From Rhizopus arrhizus (Eukaryota; Mucoromycota; Mucoromycetes; Mucorales; Rhizopodaceae): DNA of 64,000 bases. Below are positions 33,874 through 45,099 of this stretch, in pieces (position 1 is the first letter of the stretch; each line of letters starts with the position of its first letter). A program made the translations under genes and the position numbers. The stretch covers positions 682,001 through 746,000 of the forward strand of contig JAKZZE010000026.1 in NCBI GenBank assembly GCA_024220505.1, read 5' to 3'. The notes under the pieces are model-generated. The model saw only the letters and a program-made list of their open reading frames with translations. It searched no databases and was not told the DNA's origin.

Positions 33874-35077
33874 ATAACTTGTACAAGGGATCTATTTAAT
33901 CTTGAAATAAAAAAGATTGGCTTGTATAATCCAACTTGAATAACCAAAAACATAGCTATTCTGACAAGTATTTACAAAAGATTATTTCAAAGGAATACTT
34001 GAATCATACTTACATTAAAGATCAAACAATTCACATTATCCATATTTTCAATAATCATATTTACCCTTTCTTTTGTTAAAGTAATCCTTTTTGTACCAAA
34101 TGAAACACGCACAGCAACTTGTCAACAGTCAATGATTACAAGTTGAAAAAGAATAGAGTCACTTTATCCATACAAGTATTTTAAATACTATCAAATGAAT
34201 AGGTTCTAACTGATTATGATATGATTTAATAAATCAATAGTAACAAAAATGTATGTTTTACTAATAATAAACCCATCATTGTCTGTTGTTCATCGTAATA
34301 ACCCAAAAAAAAGGGAGCTTTTTCTTGAAATTCATTTTAAAAGAATCAAAACTGACAACATAATCATTGCATTTAACGTGCTTTTATACTCCCTATTATA
34401 AATTAACTGAACTTGTATACTTCTTTCATACTCTCTTCATATCCCAATGATACAGTAATATACTGGTTGATTCATCAAAGATGATATAAATAGTAGGTAT
34501 CTTAGTCTGACTGCAATTCACCGTTATCTTTTTTAACTTGGACATGACTGCCAGCAACGTCGTTTTTTAACCCACTGTAAGTTTCGTAATGCTACCAGTC
34601 TTTTGTTATCAAAAAATGAAGCTGTATAATCAAACTGAAGATGGACCGCGTAGGAAAATGACTCATGATGAGTGCAGTTGATATCATTAATCTAATAGTT
34701 GTTTACTTTATCACCAAAAGGAAAAAAAAAAAAAAGAGAACTACGAGAGCTTTTTCAAGGAGACAAAAGTAAAGATGATGGCTGCTGAAAAGTAGGGTGC
34801 ATTTGAAATTCTGGATGAAAAAATATTGATCCATAAGAGATGCCCTTACTCAGTAAACAACACCTTCTTTTCTTCTTTTTATTAGTTTACTATCATCATG
34901 CGTTGAAAATAGAAATCTCTTTAGAAAGCCTTCTTTAATAGAAACAATTATGTTTAGAAATCAAATTTTATACTTTATAAAATACACATATCTGATGATC
35001 ACTAAACAGTTCATAGCGATATTATTAAAGTCTTAAAAGCATTGTAATATAATCGCAATAAATGATTTGTCTCTGAT

Positions 35078-35163
<86 letters not shown>

Positions 35164-36756
35164 AAAAAGCATACGACCTTGATGACAGTGAATACTGCAA
35201 AGAAAGATTTTCTTACATAGTTGGAAGCTTTATAACAAACTTTCAAATCAATAACAGAAAATATTAACGTCGAAAAGAATCAATTCAGAAAAGATTTCCA
35301 GCAGCCTTGAAAACGATGAGAACGGATCACATTACTCAAGAAAGAATAACAGAGGTAAACAAGCTATGGCTTATTTTTATTTTGAGTCGAATATTTAACT
35401 TGATATAATGTTTATAGCAAAAAGCAAATGCCTATACCAGCTTGACTAAATGTGCTTTGATAACCACAAAATTTCAATGATACCCACAGCATCTGTTAGT
35501 GTTTCTGCCACAACAAGTTCCGTTCCTGGACCTAGGTTTACTTTGGGTGAGAAAAGAAAGTCCACTGAAGCACCATCAAATTCATCGATCAGGAAAAGAA
35601 ATAAATAGTTAAAGATTTTAAAGGTCTGTCAGTAAAAGAACAAATGTAGCTACTCTAAAAATACCAGTGCTTGATTTTATTTTCTCCTAAAAACAGTGGA
35701 GAAAACAAATTTTGAATTTGACTCGCCCAAACAACTTGCCCCAAAAATATAAAACTACACCATTGGACTTTATATTTAGCTTGATGATGACGGCAGTCAA
35801 ACAAGAAAGACAATTTTTAGCTGATCTATCAAGCTATAGATCGATTTCTGATGTAGTAGTATTGATATGAACAATACCCCCCATCAAAGCAGCAAACCCG
35901 TTCACCTACAATTTTCTATCCCAAAACTGTGTGCTGAACAAATGTTATACTGCAGTAAACTATTGAGTATTGACCTTTGGGAACCTAAAGTGTTAATTTA
36001 AGAGCATAAAGAATGCTGGTATCAAACCAACTTGTATTCTGATGTCTTTGATAGCATTATATTTATTTGAAAAACAATTTACCACAAAAAGGCAAGGTGA
36101 TGTAAAATCAATGTAAGCAAGTAACCGAGTATTTTCATTTAGGTCAGAATGTTATGCCTTTATTATAAAGGCATTAAAGAAATTAAAACCTTGCACCCAA
36201 TAGAGAAAGACATCGAATTTGATTTTTTTATTTACTAATGCAAATTACGGGAACGTGTTCTCTTGTGAGGACAAACAACACTGATGCTAATGAGGCTGAT
36301 ATTGTGAGCGACATTAAAAATGGCAGAAAATCAAAAGAAACTCTTACACATTGATCAAAATCTTTGCCATTGTTCTACTGCATCGAAAAAAAAATTGAAG
36401 TACTGAGTGGACAATTTCACGAGTTATGATTTACTGTCTATGACCCTAGAATGTTGGCAAATGGAAACATAGCGCATTATCAGAAAGTTAGAGCCAGTAT
36501 CTTATCGTTACCCACCAACAATTATGTCTGAATTGCATATTTTTTGTTGGTATAATCTCACTACAAGTAATTTTGTGCGTAAGCGACATTAATACTTTTT
36601 TTTTTTTGAAGAAACATTCTGTTAAACGTATGCAAACTGGATGCCATACTTGATGCTAGCTTGAAAGACAAGACTTCTTTTTTTTCCAGCTGATTTCATA
36701 ATGTAAGCAACATCTTCTTTTGAGAAGATACCTCAGTATCAAAAGTATCAGATGAG

Positions 36757-36790
<34 letters not shown>

Positions 36791-36964
36791 GCTTCTTCTT
36801 GATTTTATACATTCTTATAAAGACGAAAAACTATTAAAACATCATTTTATGAAAGTATATAAATACATTTGCGATAAATAATTAAATATTCCTTTTTAAC
36901 ACACAATAAATAACCTAAGGATTTGAAGAAATATAAAGGACTTTTTGTCTGATAACGTCTTTTA
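33874..36964. other. degenerate region, no intact gene
   Basis: Three kb without a credible intact gene. Fragments look formerly coding. At 35296-35480 a short frame with a possible intron runs into a Ser/Thr-rich piece ending in a basic tail near 35607. At 36395-36530 a frame reads LSGQFHEL then VYDPRMLANGNIAHYQKV before stopping. These probably derive from a decayed gene or element; no family could be assigned. Confidence 0.4.
35080..35162 (+). repeat. poly-T tract of about 83 nt
   Basis: Longest homopolymer in the window. It could be a retroposition tail (poly-A on the minus strand) or a slippage expansion. Its exact length in the assembly is uncertain by nature. Confidence 0.9.
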
Positions 36965-38420
36965 TTACATAAGAATCTCATTGTGATAACAGGATTTGAG
37001 TTCTTTATGAGGCAAAACGATACAATTACGAATGATTGTTTCATCCATCACAGTCACATCCTTGCCCAAAATCGTAATGCTTTGGCTTTTAACTCCATTT
37101 TTCATCATCGAGTTATCCTCTCCATAGACTGGACATCCTTCTACTCTTGACCATGAACCAATTCGACTATTCCAGCCAACAATAGAATGAAGAACACAAC
37201 TTGCTTTCTATAAAAGACATGAGTCAACATGAACATATTTCTTCTTTGTTTTATACATTACTCCAATATGAACATTATCTAATATGATACTGTCCTTTAC
37301 TCTCACACCTTGCATAATATGTACGCGAGGGCCAATAGAAACATTAGGTCCAATCTACAGATTGCACTTAGTCTTCATTGGTTACATTTGATTTTTTGTT
37401 TTGTTACCTTTGCAGTAGGATCTACTTGAGCAGAAGGATGTATGTAAACAGCGCCTATAATCTCAGGCCCACCCGGTATATTCTTTGCAAGACGATCCGA
37501 GTCCTCACGAGCTGCTGCCTCAAGATAAAGCGCGTTAGCAGCAATAGCAGAACTATTTTTATACATCAATTCATGGTTTTTTCTACAATGCTATCCTTAT
37601 TTACCCAGCCGTTTTAATCTGTCTCCAAAATTGCTTTGTAACATATACATATAAATTACTATTTTCAGTCAAAGATCTCAAAACATCCTGCTCTAATCTT
37701 AACTCATCGTTGGAGCTTGACATGAAGAAATCACTTTGTTCTTCGTTTTCCTTTCGATCCAATGCCTTCTTCATTTCTGCAAACACAGCAACATCAAATA
37801 AGAAAACACCGCAAGAGATCAAATCAGAAATGAATGTTTCAGGTTTTTCAACATAATGAAGGACTCGATTGGTATCTGAGTCAGCTACCAAGCAGCCATA
37901 ACGAGTGGCCTCAGTAGGAGGTACTTTGGTACCCAACATAGTACACACACCACGATGCTTCATATGAGCTGTCAATATTTCATCAAGTGGGAAAGAACAG
38001 GCAATATCAATATGCATTACAAAAAATTGCTTTGTTTGTCCCCGCAAGATCTCATCACGGAAATGATAAATGCCTCCTGCTGTACCCAACGCTTGATATT
38101 CGTGAAGGTAACTAAGAAACACGCAATATATGTCAACATCTTTTTCTCTCCCTTTTTTTTTCTTTTTTATACCGAATGTTGAGATGAGGAAATTCAGTAG
38201 CAGCAGTTTCAATGTAAGGCGCAAAGACTTTGTCTTCAAATAAACCAATAATTAACACTTCCTTGAGACTTTTTACCTTTGAAAGAGCGTCAAGATGATG
38301 GTAAATGAGAGGGCGACCAGCAATTGGAAATAACGGTTTAGGACAGTTCAAAGAAAGAGGCCTGAAACGTGTGCCTCTAGAAGGCCCACCGACAAGAATA
38401 ACAGCTTTTGATTCAGACAT
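36965..38420 (-). CDS. GDP-mannose pyrophosphorylase A (GMPPA-like)
   Basis: Exons 38420-38173, 38111-37605, 37552-37408, 37354-37262 and 37207-36965 join in frame to 411 aa. The nucleotidyltransferase domain (about 1-255) starts AVILVGGPSRGTRFRPLSL and carries PKPLFPIAGRPLIYHH and LHYVEKPETFISDLISCGVF. A left-handed beta-helix of hexapeptides follows (YIHPSAQVDPTAK, IGPNVSIGPRVHI), ending in CVLHSIVGWNSRIG and SIVLPHKEL-type sequence. The GGPSRGTRFRPLS loop and overall order match the A-type subunit, which in animals regulates GMPPB-made GDP-mannose, rather than yeast Psa1. GDP-mannose feeds N-glycans, O-mannosylation and GPI anchors. Only 32 bp separate the start codon from a Tc1-like transposon. 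Confidence 0.92.
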
Positions 38421-38452
38421 ACCGAATATGTATAAAAAAAAAAAAAAAAAAC

Positions 38453-40042
38453 TACAGTCGTTCCAACGCCAAAGGGCAGCTTTTTTAAAAAAAGGGCGGG
38501 TAATGAATTTTTTCAGAAGACGGTTTTTTAAATTCCAAAGGGCGTTTTTTTTTCTCAAAGTTCGTTTTTTTTTTTATAAGAGATAAGATGACTACTCGTT
38601 TTTATTATGAAGACGGTCAAGGTAGAATGGTTGATGAGCAAGGAAACGATGCTATGGACTGGGTTGAGGAAGCCATCCCTTTCCATTTAAAAACTTTATC
38701 TCGTATAAGAGAGTACTGTGAAAAGCAAGAAGATGAACAGTTATCGTCTCAAGAGGACCTAAAAAATCTTGATAGTGATATGGAAGATGTTATAGCCACA
38801 GTTAAATAGCAGATAAAGAGTTATCAAAGATACTCTAATGAGCAAAAGCTTCTATTTGTGTATTATAACCGAATCAAGCTACTTAATGCAGCTAAATCCG
38901 GGCGCTTAGCAGGCAGTATAAGCGAGCGAACAGCACAAAAATGGGCCAAAAAACTCAAGGAGGACAAAGACTGGAATATTTTTGAGAAGTAGCCCAATTT
39001 GGTTAATAGAGCAAACCCACAATTGGATGATAGGCACAAGCTTCACCTCCTCACTTTTACGACAACTGGCCACAGGCACGAATCGTTGATGCAATGGGCT
39101 CCCTCACACAAAAATTCTCTGATCTTAGTGTGAAGAAGAGTACAGTCCATAACTTTTTGAGAACCGAGTGTAATTTTTCCTTCAAAAAGCTGACAACTCA
39201 ACCAGCTGCTAGAAATAGTACAACCAAAATTCAAGATCGCAAGGATTGGGTTATTAAGCAGAGTGCAACGGGTATGAACTATTTGGAAAATTGTGTTTTT
39301 ATTGATGAGTCCGGGTTTAATATCAACATAAGGCCACCTAGTGGATGGTCATTGAAAGGAAAGCCAGCTGTTACAGACACTCCTACCAACAGAGCTGTTT
39401 CTCACACTGTATTAGGTGCTATCACGACAAAGTTTGTTGTTTCTATGAAACTTCGAAATCCCCAAGAAGAAACCTCAAAACGAATCAAAATTGACTTCAG
39501 TAATCGTAAAAGGAAAGCACTAGCTCAAAATAAAAAGCCAACTTCAAAAGGTACTGTCACTGGTCATTATTTGAAGTTTCTTGAAAAAACCATGGATGAG
39601 ATGGATTGTTTTCCCGAGCTAAAAGGCTACTATATTGTAATGGATAATGCACTCATTCATACAGCGGGCCAAATTGATGAAATGATAGTTACAAGAGGGT
39701 ACAGGAGTATCTACATTCTTCCTTACTCTCCTGAGCTTAATCCAATAGAGCAGTTTTGGTCAATTGTCAAAAATAAGGTCAAGCGAAGTTCGTTCGAAGC
39801 TACTGAGGATTTGGCTACTCGGATTGCTGAAGCTTGTAATTGTGTTCCTCCTAAGCACCTACAAGCATTTGCTCAGCACTCTGTTAATTGTTTTGAGATT
39901 TGCTTACGTGGTGAACCATTATAAACATTGTTCATTTCAATTAATAAGAAAATATAGTGTTACGCTTTGAAAATAAATGAAAAAAAGCTTGAAGTAACGA
40001 ACTTATAGAAAAAAACAGCCCTTTGACGTTGGAACGACTGTA
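38453..40042 (+). mobile_element. Tc1-like DNA transposon
   Basis: About 1.59 kb bounded by near-perfect inverted ends: left tacagtcgttccaacgccaa at 38453, and the reverse complement of tacagtcgttccaacgtcaa ending at 40042. The ends agree over about 30 bp with two differences. Both ends start with TA, the Tc1/mariner target. It carries one transposase gene, inactivated by two amber codons and one frameshift. It sits in the immediate upstream region of GMPPA. Confidence 0.9.
38588..39924 (+). pseudogene. Tc1-like (DD34E) transposase, broken
   Basis: From ATG 38588 the frame codes an acidic leader with AMDWVEEA. It meets TAG at 38807, continues in frame through a helix-turn-helix (AAKSGRLAGSISERTAQKW), meets TAG again near 38990, and needs one added base near 39058. 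The frame then runs from about 39060 to 39924. The catalytic domain shows FIDESGFN (first Asp), YIVMDNALIH (second Asp) and SPELNPIEQFW (Glu). There are 34 residues between the second Asp and Glu, as in Tc1. The catalytic half is intact while the N-terminal half is broken, so the gene is recently dead, or the amber codons are read through (less likely). Confidence 0.88.
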
Positions 40043-41104
40043 CGTCATTCATTTTACATTTTTTGACGGTATTTGAAATCAATCGTGAAAATTGATAGCC
40101 TACCAAGATTTAGCTTTTCCCACGTAAAATTTTAAAAGCTAAGGATAATCATCATTTAGAACTACACAATTTTATTAGAACATCATAGAAGATGGGGCTT
40201 GATCGATAAAAAGATGACAAAAGGTTGCTGTTTGATGAAGGATTTAAAAGTCAAATGGTTTCGCTGCTCCACTCAGTTTTGTGAGATGAGATAGCTATCC
40301 TTGCTATGATAAATTCCGTTGACTTGCGGTGGCAAATGATTACATTTGCTGTTGCTTTATGATGGACATCCCAAAACTGATACTGCTTTCAATCATTTAA
40401 TATTTGTGTACATTTGTTTTGATGGTAATACTCATTTTTTATTTATTCATCTGGGGTTTAAACATGGCTTTCTTGGTTTTTCATGATGATAGAAACACAT
40501 AATTTCGCCTTATGTTCTTTTCAACAATACAAGACGATTATTAAAAGTTTGATCTGAATCTTTGAAAGCAATTGGTCTACTTTATCAAAAAATAAAAACT
40601 ATTTTCCGCTATATATATATACTGGCATCTTTATTACCCGTTTTTTATTTCTTCCGTGCCACTACCTTCTACTCGGAACCAAGTGCTACTGGAAAATATT
40701 TGAGACAGCAACGAAATGAGGACTTGTACTGGCTGTTTTATTTGGGTTTTGATTTGGAATTCAAGATTTACAGATATATTTTATCGATTGTTGTCTTGTT
40801 TCTATATTGTTTCTATGTTATCAATGATAAAAAACATTTTAGACAGGTTTTACAGCTAAGTTGGGGATTCCTCAAGTTTGCTACAATCCTCGAAAGCTAT
40901 AAAGATGCCGTTTTCAAAATAAAAATAAAAAATGTCATGCTTTAAATAATGGTATCGCTAGTTATTCTGATATATAGTTAAAAAAAAAGAGCCCCCTATT
41001 GTTTATTATAATAAAAGAAAAGAAAGCCATTGTTGAGGACATCTATAGCATAACCATATTATACTAATATTCGATATGATAAGCTATACATTATAATGTA
41101 TAGC
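40043..41104. other. no gene recognised
   Basis: Between the Tc1-like element and the next minus-strand gene. A hydrophobic frame at 40562-40945 begins only at a non-ATG codon and resembles nothing. A short inverted repeat aagctataca near 41080-41110 could be the end of a transcript. Confidence 0.45.
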
Positions 41105-42192
41105 TTATTTTTTATTTTTATTTTTATTTTTGATGTTTGTAAAGTGTATATGACAGTCGCTTTCCTCTTTTTCTTCTGGCAACAAGATACCATAGCCTTC
41201 ACCCTTTACAGGCTTCTGTATTTCGGTGCTTACCATTTCGACTAGCGAAAGGCGCGACCTACTACTGCCTCCAAGCATTCTTTGTATTTCATAACTATCA
41301 TGCTCTTCCTTCATAGCCTTCAAGATGTTGTGAACATGTTCTAACTTCATCTATTTTTTTTTATCGAAAAATTAATTTTTTGAATTTTGGTGTACTTATA
41401 ATAATACTAGTTGGGCATACCTTTAAGCACCAGAGCAAATTCCCCATGGCAATGATATTTTTAGTATCATCCATTGATTTTGGTATTTGGCACTTGAACA
41501 CCTTATTTGAAATATACAGCTTATTTGAGCAAAGCTCCAACACCCACAAATGAAGCCAACCCTCTATTAACAGTAGTTAGATGTGATTAGTTATTAGGAT
41601 CAAATAATAAATAAAATTATTTACCCATTGCATGCAAATAAGGAGTTTGGAGTTTCATTGCTGTTTCTTCGGTAGCAAAAAAGTATTTTTTAAAAGCTGC
41701 ATTAAAAATCGACAATGCACCAAACGTACACTTGATATGATCGTAACCATACTTCCATTTTTCGTTCAACATCAACTTTCCAGAGGTTTCAAGTAAAAAC
41801 ATCTCATTATCTTCTTCATCAACTATACACCCATCTGCGTTGTATTTTTCTTGAGAAGACTTCAAAAGGTATTCTCCAGGTAAAAACTCCAGCAGTTCCA
41901 TCGATTCAATTGAAACTTCAACTGCCGGCCAAACTAAAAGTCTACTGAAATTTGATTCACTAATATTAAGACGCTTGTAAAGATTTCTTTTTTTGAATAA
42001 CAACAAGCAGAATCGGAAGTATTCTTCGACAAAATCTACTTGTTCTTTTACAAGCTCTGATTTTTCATCCTGGGAATCAATTACAGCAGATTCGACTTCT
42101 TTCCAGGCTCTAGTTTTCATATAATCGAGTATTTTGCTACAATATGAAAAACAAGATATAAAAGGACTTTCAAAGGTATATTCTTCAGTCAA
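41105..42192 (-). CDS. mucoralean uncharacterised protein, three exons
   Basis: Exons 42192-41625, 41563-41421 and 41350-41105 join in frame to 318 aa. I recognise the general pattern of a large uncharacterised protein family common in Mucorales genomes: SESNFSRLLVWPAVE, a KSSQEKYNADGCI block, LLETSG near the centre and KYGYDHIKCTFGALSIFNA, followed by a Trp/Leu-rich LHLWVLEL helix. No signal peptide or membrane helix. The central acidic-Leu strand and the Gly-Tyr-Asp block could suggest a nuclease-like fold, but this is a guess. The ATG lies directly at the end of the DIRS-like RNase H remnant (42189). The N-terminus may therefore have been trimmed or re-formed by that insertion. No function is assigned. 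Confidence 0.7.
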
Positions 42193-43588
42193 ACCAATTT
42201 AACGGTTTCCTCAGTCGGTTCAACGTGTCTGCCTGAGTGTTCAAAATCCCCGGAATATGTTGATACATTATCTTGATGTTGTGCTGGTTGCATATTTCTT
42301 GTATTTGAATTGCAAGGTCTTGTAAGATCATTGAGGTCGTTCCCCCTGATTTGGTTGTATACTTCAAGGCGGTTATGTTGTCTGAATAGATCTTTATCGT
42401 TGAGTTTTTGCATTTTACTGCGTGGTGCTGAATTGCAAACAAAATCGTCTTCAGTTCTCGTACGTTTATTGAATGGTTTTTCTCTTCCTGGTTCCAAAAT
42501 CCTGAAGCTGTTATCAGTTCCGAGCTGACTCTCTATCCACTGTTTGCTGCATCTACGTGAATGATCGTCTTTGGGTTCTCTGCTTGAATCCTTTGGATTG
42601 GAAGACCATTCTTTTGTGTTATGAAGGTTCCCACCAACGTAACTCCTGAAGACTGGTATTTGACAATTTGCAATTTGCTTTCCAGTTCTGGTGAATCTGG
42701 TGTAATGTTCTCGACAGGTCCCATTGTAGGTATCTTATGTGTAGTAGAGCTTCTTCTGCTGCTGGAATCATGGAATTCATCTTCCCTAGTAGACCTGCTA
42801 TCCATCTGCACGTTTTCTTTGGAAAAGTAAGCAACTGTCGAATCCTCTTCATTAGGTTAGTAATCTTCAAAGATGGTACTGATATCATCATTGCTTTGCT
42901 GTTGAACGCAAAGCCCAAAAACTCCTGAGTTTTTGATGGAATGAGAATACTTTTTTTGTAATTGATTATGAAGCCTAGTTTTTTTAGATGATGACTTACT
43001 TTGTTCGTTGCCTGGTCCATCTCTTGTTTCGTCTTTGCCAGGATGTAAATATCGTCCAAATAATAAATGATGCGAATTCCTTCTTTTCTTAAAGGTTCGA
43101 TAGCATAACGCATGATTTTGAAGAAAATCCTTGGTGCTACACTGAGGCCGAACGCTAGGGATTTGTATTGGTAAACAGTTCCTTCGTTCTCGAAGCTTAA
43201 AAAATCTTGGGAGTCTACGTGGATTGAGACAACTACGTATGCGTCCTTTAAATCGATTTTGCAAATGTAATCGTCTTTTTCCATAAGTTCTCTTAGTACT
43301 AGAACTCCCTCCATCTTGAAGTGTTCGACTTGGATGAACGAGTTCGATTTTTGGCAATCCAGGATCGGTCTTCTCTTTGTCGTTTCCTGTAGAGTAAAGA
43401 ATTTGGAGAGAAATCGCCGATTTGTGTTGGAAAAAACCTCTATCATCCCTCCATACAGGAATTTTTGTACTGCTTCGTTGATATGATGTTGATCTTCTAC
43501 TGTCGTCGTTTTCTTCTGATTCCTCCATGGGATCGGTTTTTTGGTAAATTGGATTTTGTAACCATTTTGAATAACAAATAAAGGCCAA
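42189..43588 (-). pseudogene. DIRS-like reverse transcriptase / RNase H
   Basis: The RT frame (best stretch 43446-42619) has RPILDCQKSN, KIDLKDAYVVVSIH (first Asp region), YQYKSLAFGLSVAPRIFFK and YYLDDIYILA, the catalytic YLDD box. A frame change near 42620-42800 leads to IIHVDAANSG (RNase H Asp) and a stop. Then follow NVRELKTILFAIQHHA (Glu), IYSDNITALKYTTKSGGT (Asp) and QHIPGILNTQADTLNRL. At least one frameshift and one stop break the polyprotein, so it is not functional as read. Confidence 0.85.
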
Positions 43589-43845
43589 GGATGATTGGTT
43601 ATTGTTTTCCAGTAAGGGAGGAAATGTTGTAGGCGACTGCCCGGTAGAATGCCATCTGAGGGAATGGTGTAGTTGGTTGTTGAAGTTGTAGTAAGAGTCG
43701 ATGGTGTTGGTTGTGAAGCTGAATGTAATGATGGAGGAGGTTGTGGAAAAGATTGTAATATTTGTGGTATTACTGGTTGGATGTTCCCTGTGTTGAATGG
43801 TCTGTTGATGTTGTACTGTGGGAATTCTTTTTTTGTAAAATGTGT

Positions 43846-44661
43846 TTATTCGAGTGACGTACTGTGACGTACATTATAAATTGAGAGATGATACAAAATA
43901 CTGTGGGAATTGTTGGTGTAACTGTTGTTGTGGAAGGTCAGGGCCCCATGTCCCCTTCTCCCAAAATAGTTTTTTGTTCCACCTCGTCCATAAAACCCAC
44001 GTCCTCCTCGATTACTGTTCCAAGTTGAAGTCGACTGATGTCCTCCACGACCTCTTCCACCTGGTGTACTGGTGATTGCCGCTCTGAGTACTCGTTGCTG
44101 GTAGTTTGCTTCGTTGTACTTTGCTTCCTGACCTAAGCGCTCTAGTGGCGTAGTCTTTCGCATCTTCATCATGTTGTTTACCTTGGACCCAGGCGTGGAT
44201 TGCTAGTCTCCTGGCATTTTCCAACGCTTCATCCAGAAGTTGGTTGGCTTCTTCTACTGTAAGCTCTCCTGATTTGATGGTAAGGAGCTACTCAAAGATT
44301 TCAGTTGCTGCTCTCCCATGTAAGCAGCTATTCTCTGCTCCTTTGAGTGTACGTTGACGACTTGGATGTTGTCAACCGTAAACTGTTTGAGTTTTGGTAG
44401 GAAAGACTTGTTGATCTCCTCTGCCACAGTCCACTCTTCATGGTGGTATTTACTAATTTCTCATTTGTAGCGTTTGAAATTATCTTGATGTTGTTGCTTC
44501 GTAACTTTGTCCAAAGAGGAAGTGATTTCCAATGGTAGTTCTCGCTCTTCTCTGATTCGTTGAGTTGCTGTTTGTTCCTCAATCTTAAAACGTCCAAGTA
44601 ATTCAAATACTCCTTGTTTGGTGTATGTTCTCTGTTCAGTATTAGGTGAACAATCAGTCAT
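43846..44661 (-). pseudogene. DIRS-like gag remnant
   Basis: Frame from ATG 44661 with a TGA near 44459 and later frame changes. Segments INKSFLPKLKQFTVDN and AKEQR-like HSKEQRIAAYMGEQQ, then ARRLAIHAWVQGKQHDE, precede a Gly/Arg-rich tail (TPGGRGRGGHQ, NRGGRGFYGRGG) as in DIRS gag proteins, where RGG repeats bind nucleic acid. It is not intact. Confidence 0.65.
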
Positions 44662-44925
44662 AGTTATTCCACGATGCGCGGCTTAGAAAGATATAGGGAA
44701 GAAAGGGGAAACAAGTTTCATTATATTAAAAAGGAAAATAAAGCGTGGCTCAGAAAGCATGTATCACATTGGAAGTCGGAGTGGAGTCAACTGGGATTCG
44801 TTTATGAACGACAACAAATTAATAGTTTGTTGTTCAATCGCCTACACTCTGTTCCGTTTGGTTCATGCCGCTCTCAGACGTGTAAATAAAAATAAACTGT
44901 TTATTTACAAAAAAAAAAAAAAAAT

Positions 44926-44937
44926 GGAACGACTGTA
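44926..44937 (-). repeat. orphan Tc1-like terminal motif
   Basis: The 12 bases ggaacgactgta equal the outer right end of the Tc1-like element at 40031-40042, here preceded by an A run of 15-16. No matching left end was found nearby. It may be a relic of a second copy or the scar of a rearrangement. Confidence 0.4.
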
Positions 44938-45099
44938 AAATAATTTGTATTCAAATGTGCATGCGTATGCGTGCCTTTCACTTTACGTGCCAATTATTCT
45001 ACTATTTTTAATTTATTAACAATTTTATGTCAGTTTTTTTTTTTACATTAATTAAGGATAATAAAACGGAATTTTAATGTATTAAATGTGAACTGTGTG

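Larger units (their letters stand above)
42185..44661 (-). mobile_element. DIRS-like retroelement, incomplete
   Basis: Minus-strand order gag, reverse transcriptase, RNase H, all broken by stops and frameshifts. The RT and RNase H resemble DIRS1-type elements rather than Ty3 or LINE types. The tyrosine recombinase and methyltransferase-like frame that normally follow in DIRS elements were not found; the element ends at the start of the neighbouring gene (42192). Terminal repeats were not identified. Confidence 0.75.

Noticed and set aside
35025..35267. Poly-Lys / poly-Phe frames across the 83-nt poly-T
   Set aside because: Artefact of the homopolymer; no flanking coding signal.
40562..40945. 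127-aa hydrophobic frame
   Set aside because: It begins only at a non-ATG codon, has no family resemblance and lies in AT-rich DNA where hydrophobic frames arise by chance.
44674..44889. 71-aa plus-strand frame beside the DIRS-like gag
   Set aside because: Could be an element end, but no homology or conserved partner could be seen; not reported as a gene.
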